A stretch of DNA of 16,564 nucleotides. It comes from Candidatus Zixiibacteriota bacterium. Its GTDB lineage: Bacteria > Zixibacteria > MSB-5A5 > GN15 > FEB-12. The notes beneath the pieces are model-generated. The model was given only the letters and a program-made list of their open reading frames with translations, was not told the DNA's origin and made no database searches. Location: positions 1-16,564 of the forward strand of contig JAMPYH010000017.1 of NCBI GenBank assembly GCA_023700785.1, given 5' to 3'. The number at the start of each line of letters is the position of its first letter. Position 1 is the first letter of the stretch. Made by a program: the position numbers and the translations under genes. Positions 14,414 to 16,564 of this stretch are shown here, one piece after another.

Positions 14414-15426
14414 CGAACAGCCAGAAACGCAATCTCTATGTCTTGATCGGCATCGCGATATCCGTGCTGCTGCTCTGGATGTTGTTCCGAAAGATAGACT
14501 TTAGCGAACTTGTGGTTGCGCTCAAGAGCGCCAATTATTTCTGGCTTCTGCCGAATATCGCGTTGGTCGTTTTTGCCATGTACCAGCGGGCATTTCGCTG
14601 GCAGTTTATGCTGGCGCCGATTAAAAACGTGAAATTCAATAATCTCATCGCCGCGACCTCGATCGGGTTCATGGCGAACAATGTCCTGCCGCTCAGATTG
14701 GGCGAATTTGTGAGGGCATATTCTTTGGCATATCAGGATACCGAGATCTCCAAGTCCGCTTCGCTGGCGACGATCTTTGTTGAGCGGATGGTCTTTGACC
14801 TGGTCGCGCTTTTGGTCATTTTTGGCGCGGTTCTTGGAGTCTCGCACCTTGAGATCCCGGAGGAGATGAAAGTAGGGACATTTGTGGCGATCGGTATAGC
14901 GCTATTGGGTGTGGCGTTTATGCTGCTGATGGCCCACCGTCCGGCAAGGGCGGGGGAAATGTTGACGCGCTACCTCTTTTTTGTGCCGGCGCAGGTCAAG
15001 GAGAAGATCCAATCGGTGGTGATGCGATTTGCGCGCGGTCTTGAGTTTATCACGGACCTGAAGATCTTCACGTCGGTGACTTTGCAGACGCTTTTGATCT
15101 GGCTGTTTATGGGGTTCTCCAACTGGTTTGTGCTCAAAGCCTTTGGTTTTGACCTGCCGATCTCAGCCTCTTACGTGCTCCTGGTTGTGGTTTCGATCTC
15201 GATCCTGATCCCGTCCTCTCCGGGTTTTGTCGGCGTGTATCATGCCGGGACTGTCTGGACACTGCTCCAGTACAAAATAGGGCAGGAACAGGCGCTATCG
15301 TTCGCCCTGGTGCTGCATGCCGCCCAGTATATCCCTATAACTGTCATGGGGTTTTACTTCCTCAAGAAAGAGCATCTCTCGCTCAAAAAACTCGAGGCAG
15401 AGGCTGTCGACAGCGAAATCGGATAA
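14410..15426 (+). CDS. Flippase-like integral membrane protein (UPF0104/YbhN, AglD-like)
   Basis: The 338-aa product is a polytopic membrane protein of the lysylphosphatidylglycerol-synthase transmembrane/UPF0104 type. About eight helices are expected, the first at 9-26. Family signatures are present: 'NNVLPLRLGEFVRAY' at 90-104 (N90, P94, R96, G98, E99, R102), 'FVERMVFDL' with E125, R126 and D130, and 'IPSSPGFVGVYHAG' in the C-terminal half. There is no soluble MprF synthase domain. Relatives such as archaeal AglD act in glycosylation pathways, and lipid-linked substrate transport is often proposed; the substrate here is unknown. I chose the ATG at 14410 (4-nt overlap with the GT4 stop) over an in-frame ATG at 14383 inside GT4, because it begins just before the first helix. 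Confidence 0.88.
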   Translation: MTNSQKRNLYVLIGIAISVLLLWMLFRKIDFSELVVALKSANYFWLLPNIALVVFAMYQRAFRWQFMLAPIKNVKFNNLIAATSIGFMANNVLPLRLGEFVRAYSLAYQDTEISKSASLATIFVERMVFDLVALLVIFGAVLGVSHLEIPEEMKVGTFVAIGIALLGVAFMLLMAHRPARAGEMLTRYLFFVPAQVKEKIQSVVMRFARGLEFITDLKIFTSVTLQTLLIWLFMGFSNWFVLKAFGFDLPISASYVLLVVVSISILIPSSPGFVGVYHAGTVWTLLQYKIGQEQALSFALVLHAAQYIPITVMGFYFLKKEHLSLKKLEAEAVDSEIG

Positions 15427-15444
15427 ATCGCACCCGACTCCTGC

Positions 15445-15486
15445 CAAGTTCAAACTTGACACTTTCAGCCGCAAATTGATATCAAT
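15445..15486 (+). promoter_or_regulatory. Promoter with palindromes over -35 and -10
   Basis: A perfect -35, TTGACA (15456-15461), is followed after 18 nt by TATCAA (15480-15485). CAAGTT-CA-AACTTG (15445-15458) overlaps the start of the -35, and the perfect palindrome ATTGATATCAAT (15475-15486) covers the -10. Either could be an operator. This promoter should drive the next two genes. Confidence 0.55.
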
Positions 15487-15510
15487 CAGGCAGGTGGTTA
15501 CTGATCTGCC

Positions 15511-16047
15511 ATGAAAAAACTCGCTCTTGCCCTGCTTCTCTTAGCTCTCCTTGTCGGGATAAGCTATGTCAATTCCACACGGTCACAGGCGAAACTGAAA
15601 AAGCAATACAGCCAGGGGTATGAGAGCGGCAGCCAAGAATCCCGGATCGCGTTGCAGCGTGCTGACTCGCTTGAAGCCGCTGTTAATCAGACAACCATGA
15701 GCTATCAAGATTCGCTAAACATACTTCGCTCGGAGTCTGCGACAGCTTCGGACTCGCTGGGGCTGGTTATCGCGCAGAAGGATCAGGAGATCGCTCGGCT
15801 AAAGGAACGGGCTAAAGCCGCAAAACCCCAGAAATCAGCCGCCAGATCGACCGCGCCGTCAACTTCGACACAGCACGCGCAAGTACTCGACTACTACAAG
15901 CGACGTCTCGCGGGACTACCCAAGGACCTTTCCGAATACGAGCGGAAAGTCGCATTGGCCGAAGTACGGGACGAAACCGTCAAAAAGTTTGCAATCACCA
16001 TCGCGGAATTGGACAAGATCAGCAAGACGACTGTCTCGAAAGACTAG
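15511..16047 (+). CDS. Membrane-anchored coiled-coil protein, function unknown
   Basis: I do not recognise this 178-aa protein. An N-terminal hydrophobic segment (about 3-19, after M-K-K) is a membrane anchor or uncleaved signal; no lipobox Cys is present. Residues about 40-105 are strongly helical with heptad-like Leu/Ala spacing ('ALQRADSLEAAVNQ', 'IAQKDQEIARLKERA') and predict a coiled coil. A Ser/Thr/Ala/Pro/Lys-rich linker (about 105-125) leads to a helical C-terminal block, 'LDYYKRRLAGLPKDLSEYERKVALAEVRDETVKKFAI'. Topology is probably one anchor with the rest in the periplasm or cytoplasm; I cannot decide which. AGGTGG (15492-15497) is a distant SD, 13 nt from the ATG, and a GGCAG/CTGCC pair (15489-15493/15506-15510) could mask it. 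The sigma-4-like gene follows after 8 nt, so the two are co-transcribed. Confidence 0.75.
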   Translation: MKKLALALLLLALLVGISYVNSTRSQAKLKKQYSQGYESGSQESRIALQRADSLEAAVNQTTMSYQDSLNILRSESATASDSLGLVIAQKDQEIARLKERAKAAKPQKSAARSTAPSTSTQHAQVLDYYKRRLAGLPKDLSEYERKVALAEVRDETVKKFAITIAELDKISKTTVSKD

Positions 16048-16055
16048 GGTTCCGA

Positions 16056-16379
16056 ATGCGGACGCACCCTCGCAAGGAGTTTGAATTCGCCGAAGTACTG
16101 GTGGATCGGCTGTTCCTTGAGTCGTTTACCAACGAGCAGTCCGCATACCACAAGTCAGACGCCGAGTCAGTCAAGAGTTCGCACTTCGATGAGTTCCGCG
16201 GGCGCCTCAAGTGGCACATCAGCCATTCACTCTCACCCCGTCAGCAGGAAGTACTCAAGGCGTACCTCAAAGGTCAGAAAGAGCGAGAGATCGCGCGTGA
16301 CCTGGGGATCACACAGCAAGTGGTAAACATCTATAAGCATCGGGCTATCAAACGGTTACATAAGTTGATGGCCTCGTAG
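16056..16379 (+). CDS. Small protein with a sigma-70 region 4-like helix-turn-helix
   Basis: The 107-aa product ends with a clear sigma region 4 / LuxR-type helix-turn-helix. 'LSPRQQEVLKAYLKGQKEREIARDLGITQQVVNIYKHRAIKRLHKLM' spans residues 59-105, with 'EREIARDLGITQQVVNIYKHRAI' as the DNA-reading unit. The first 58 residues are charged and helical and do not contain the region 2 core-binding and -10-recognition motifs of a complete sigma factor. It could be a DNA-binding regulator, a sigma-4-only accessory factor, or a degenerate sigma. AGGG at 16046-16049, overlapping the upstream stop codon, is the SD, 6 nt before the ATG. Its co-transcribed partner is the membrane coiled-coil protein, which may tether or regulate it (inference). 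Confidence 0.8.
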   Translation: MRTHPRKEFEFAEVLVDRLFLESFTNEQSAYHKSDAESVKSSHFDEFRGRLKWHISHSLSPRQQEVLKAYLKGQKEREIARDLGITQQVVNIYKHRAIKRLHKLMAS

Positions 16380-16392
16380 GTGTATGTCAAAA

Positions 16393-16409
16393 TCCTCTTT
16401 ATTAGAGGA
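16393..16409 (+). terminator. Weak hairpin after the sigma-4-like gene
   Basis: TCCTCT (16393-16398) and AGAGGA (16404-16409) form a 6-bp stem with a TTATT loop. What follows is CGTATTTGG, not a clean T-run, so this is only a possible terminator. Confidence 0.4.
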
Positions 16410-16564
16410 CGTATTTGGTACTTTTTCGGTACACCGCCAAGAAGTTCTCTGCACAGACCTAAACATCGTGATCAAAAGGAGGTGGTTAGTTTCAGTAGAC
16501 GGCATCCCTATTTTCGCCACTATCTACTGCATTGTTTAGGGTAACTACTTCACGGTAGAGGGGA
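16410..16564. other. Non-coding window end with orphan SD-like site and inverted repeats
   Basis: No gene was seen in this stretch. AAAGGAGGTGG (16475-16485) would be an excellent Shine-Dalgarno, but no ATG, GTG or TTG lies at a suitable distance. CAGTAGA (16493-16499) pairs with TCTACTG (16523-16529), with an inner GGC/GCC (16501-16503/16516-16518). Downstream, CTAC and GTAG flank TTCACG (16545-16558). It may be the leader of a gene beyond the window or a structured RNA. Confidence 0.3.

Noticed and set aside
16356..16466. Minus-strand 36-codon frame beginning at 16466
   Set aside because: It has no SD on that strand (the upstream sequence is pyrimidine-rich), overlaps the sigma-4-like gene end and has no recognisable content.
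16471..16490. Similarity of the AAAGGAGGTGG region to the reverse complement of a 16S rRNA 3' end
   Set aside because: The flanking GATCC that would match the 16S 3' terminus is absent and no rRNA sequence surrounds it; it is just an SD-like motif.
1..16564. CRISPR arrays, transposases, integrases, tRNA or rRNA genes
   Set aside because: I looked for regularly spaced repeats, terminal inverted repeats with transposase motifs and tRNA-like cloverleafs and saw none.

Overview
The window is about 16.5 kb of gene-dense bacterial chromosome with moderate-to-high G+C. No plasmid, phage, insertion-sequence or CRISPR hallmarks, rRNA or tRNA were seen. The large DUF2723 membrane protein with C-terminal TPRs, the 'FAPGYGLVKY'-type lipoprotein, RNase HIII and a riboflavin operon ending in nusB together suggest a Gram-negative, FCB-group-like lineage (Zixibacteria or a neighbour). 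That placement is an inference from gene style only and is of low-to-moderate confidence.

Layout. (1) 41-1260, + strand: elongation factor P (efp), then RNase HIII (rnhC) starting at TTG. (2) 1308-2054, - strand: an unrecognised lipoprotein, convergent with rnhC across a hairpin terminator. (3) 2314-5984, + strand: a three-gene signalling cassette. It comprises a membrane protein with three GAF-like segments and a kinase-dimerisation helix pair lacking the phosphoacceptor His, a soluble protein with three GAF-like segments, and a stand-alone receiver. No ATPase (HATPase_c) domain is visible in the cassette. (4) 6041-10198, + strand: a promoter, an FMN riboswitch and the operon ribD-ribE-ribBA-ribH-nusB, closed by a strong intrinsic terminator. 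(5) 10247-15426, + strand: a promoter and three overlapping genes: a DUF2723/TPR membrane protein (GT-C-like), a GT4 glycosyltransferase and a flippase-like membrane protein (UPF0104/YbhN type). (6) 15445-16379, + strand: a palindrome-rich promoter, a membrane-anchored coiled-coil protein and a small protein containing only a sigma region 4-like helix-turn-helix. (7) 16380-16564: no gene seen, but several inverted repeats and an orphan Shine-Dalgarno-like sequence.

How the genes work together. The rib operon encodes the steps from GTP and ribulose 5-phosphate to riboflavin, except the pyrimidine phosphatase, which is usually encoded elsewhere. It sits behind an FMN aptamer whose 3' P1 strand also forms a terminator/SD-sequestering hairpin, so nusB probably shares this control. 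The DUF2723/GT4/flippase genes look like one envelope glycan-transfer unit. The GAF/pseudo-HisKA/receiver cassette and the coiled-coil/sigma-4 pair are the most likely places for undescribed biology. Both are signalling arrangements whose enzymatic or sigma-core half is missing.
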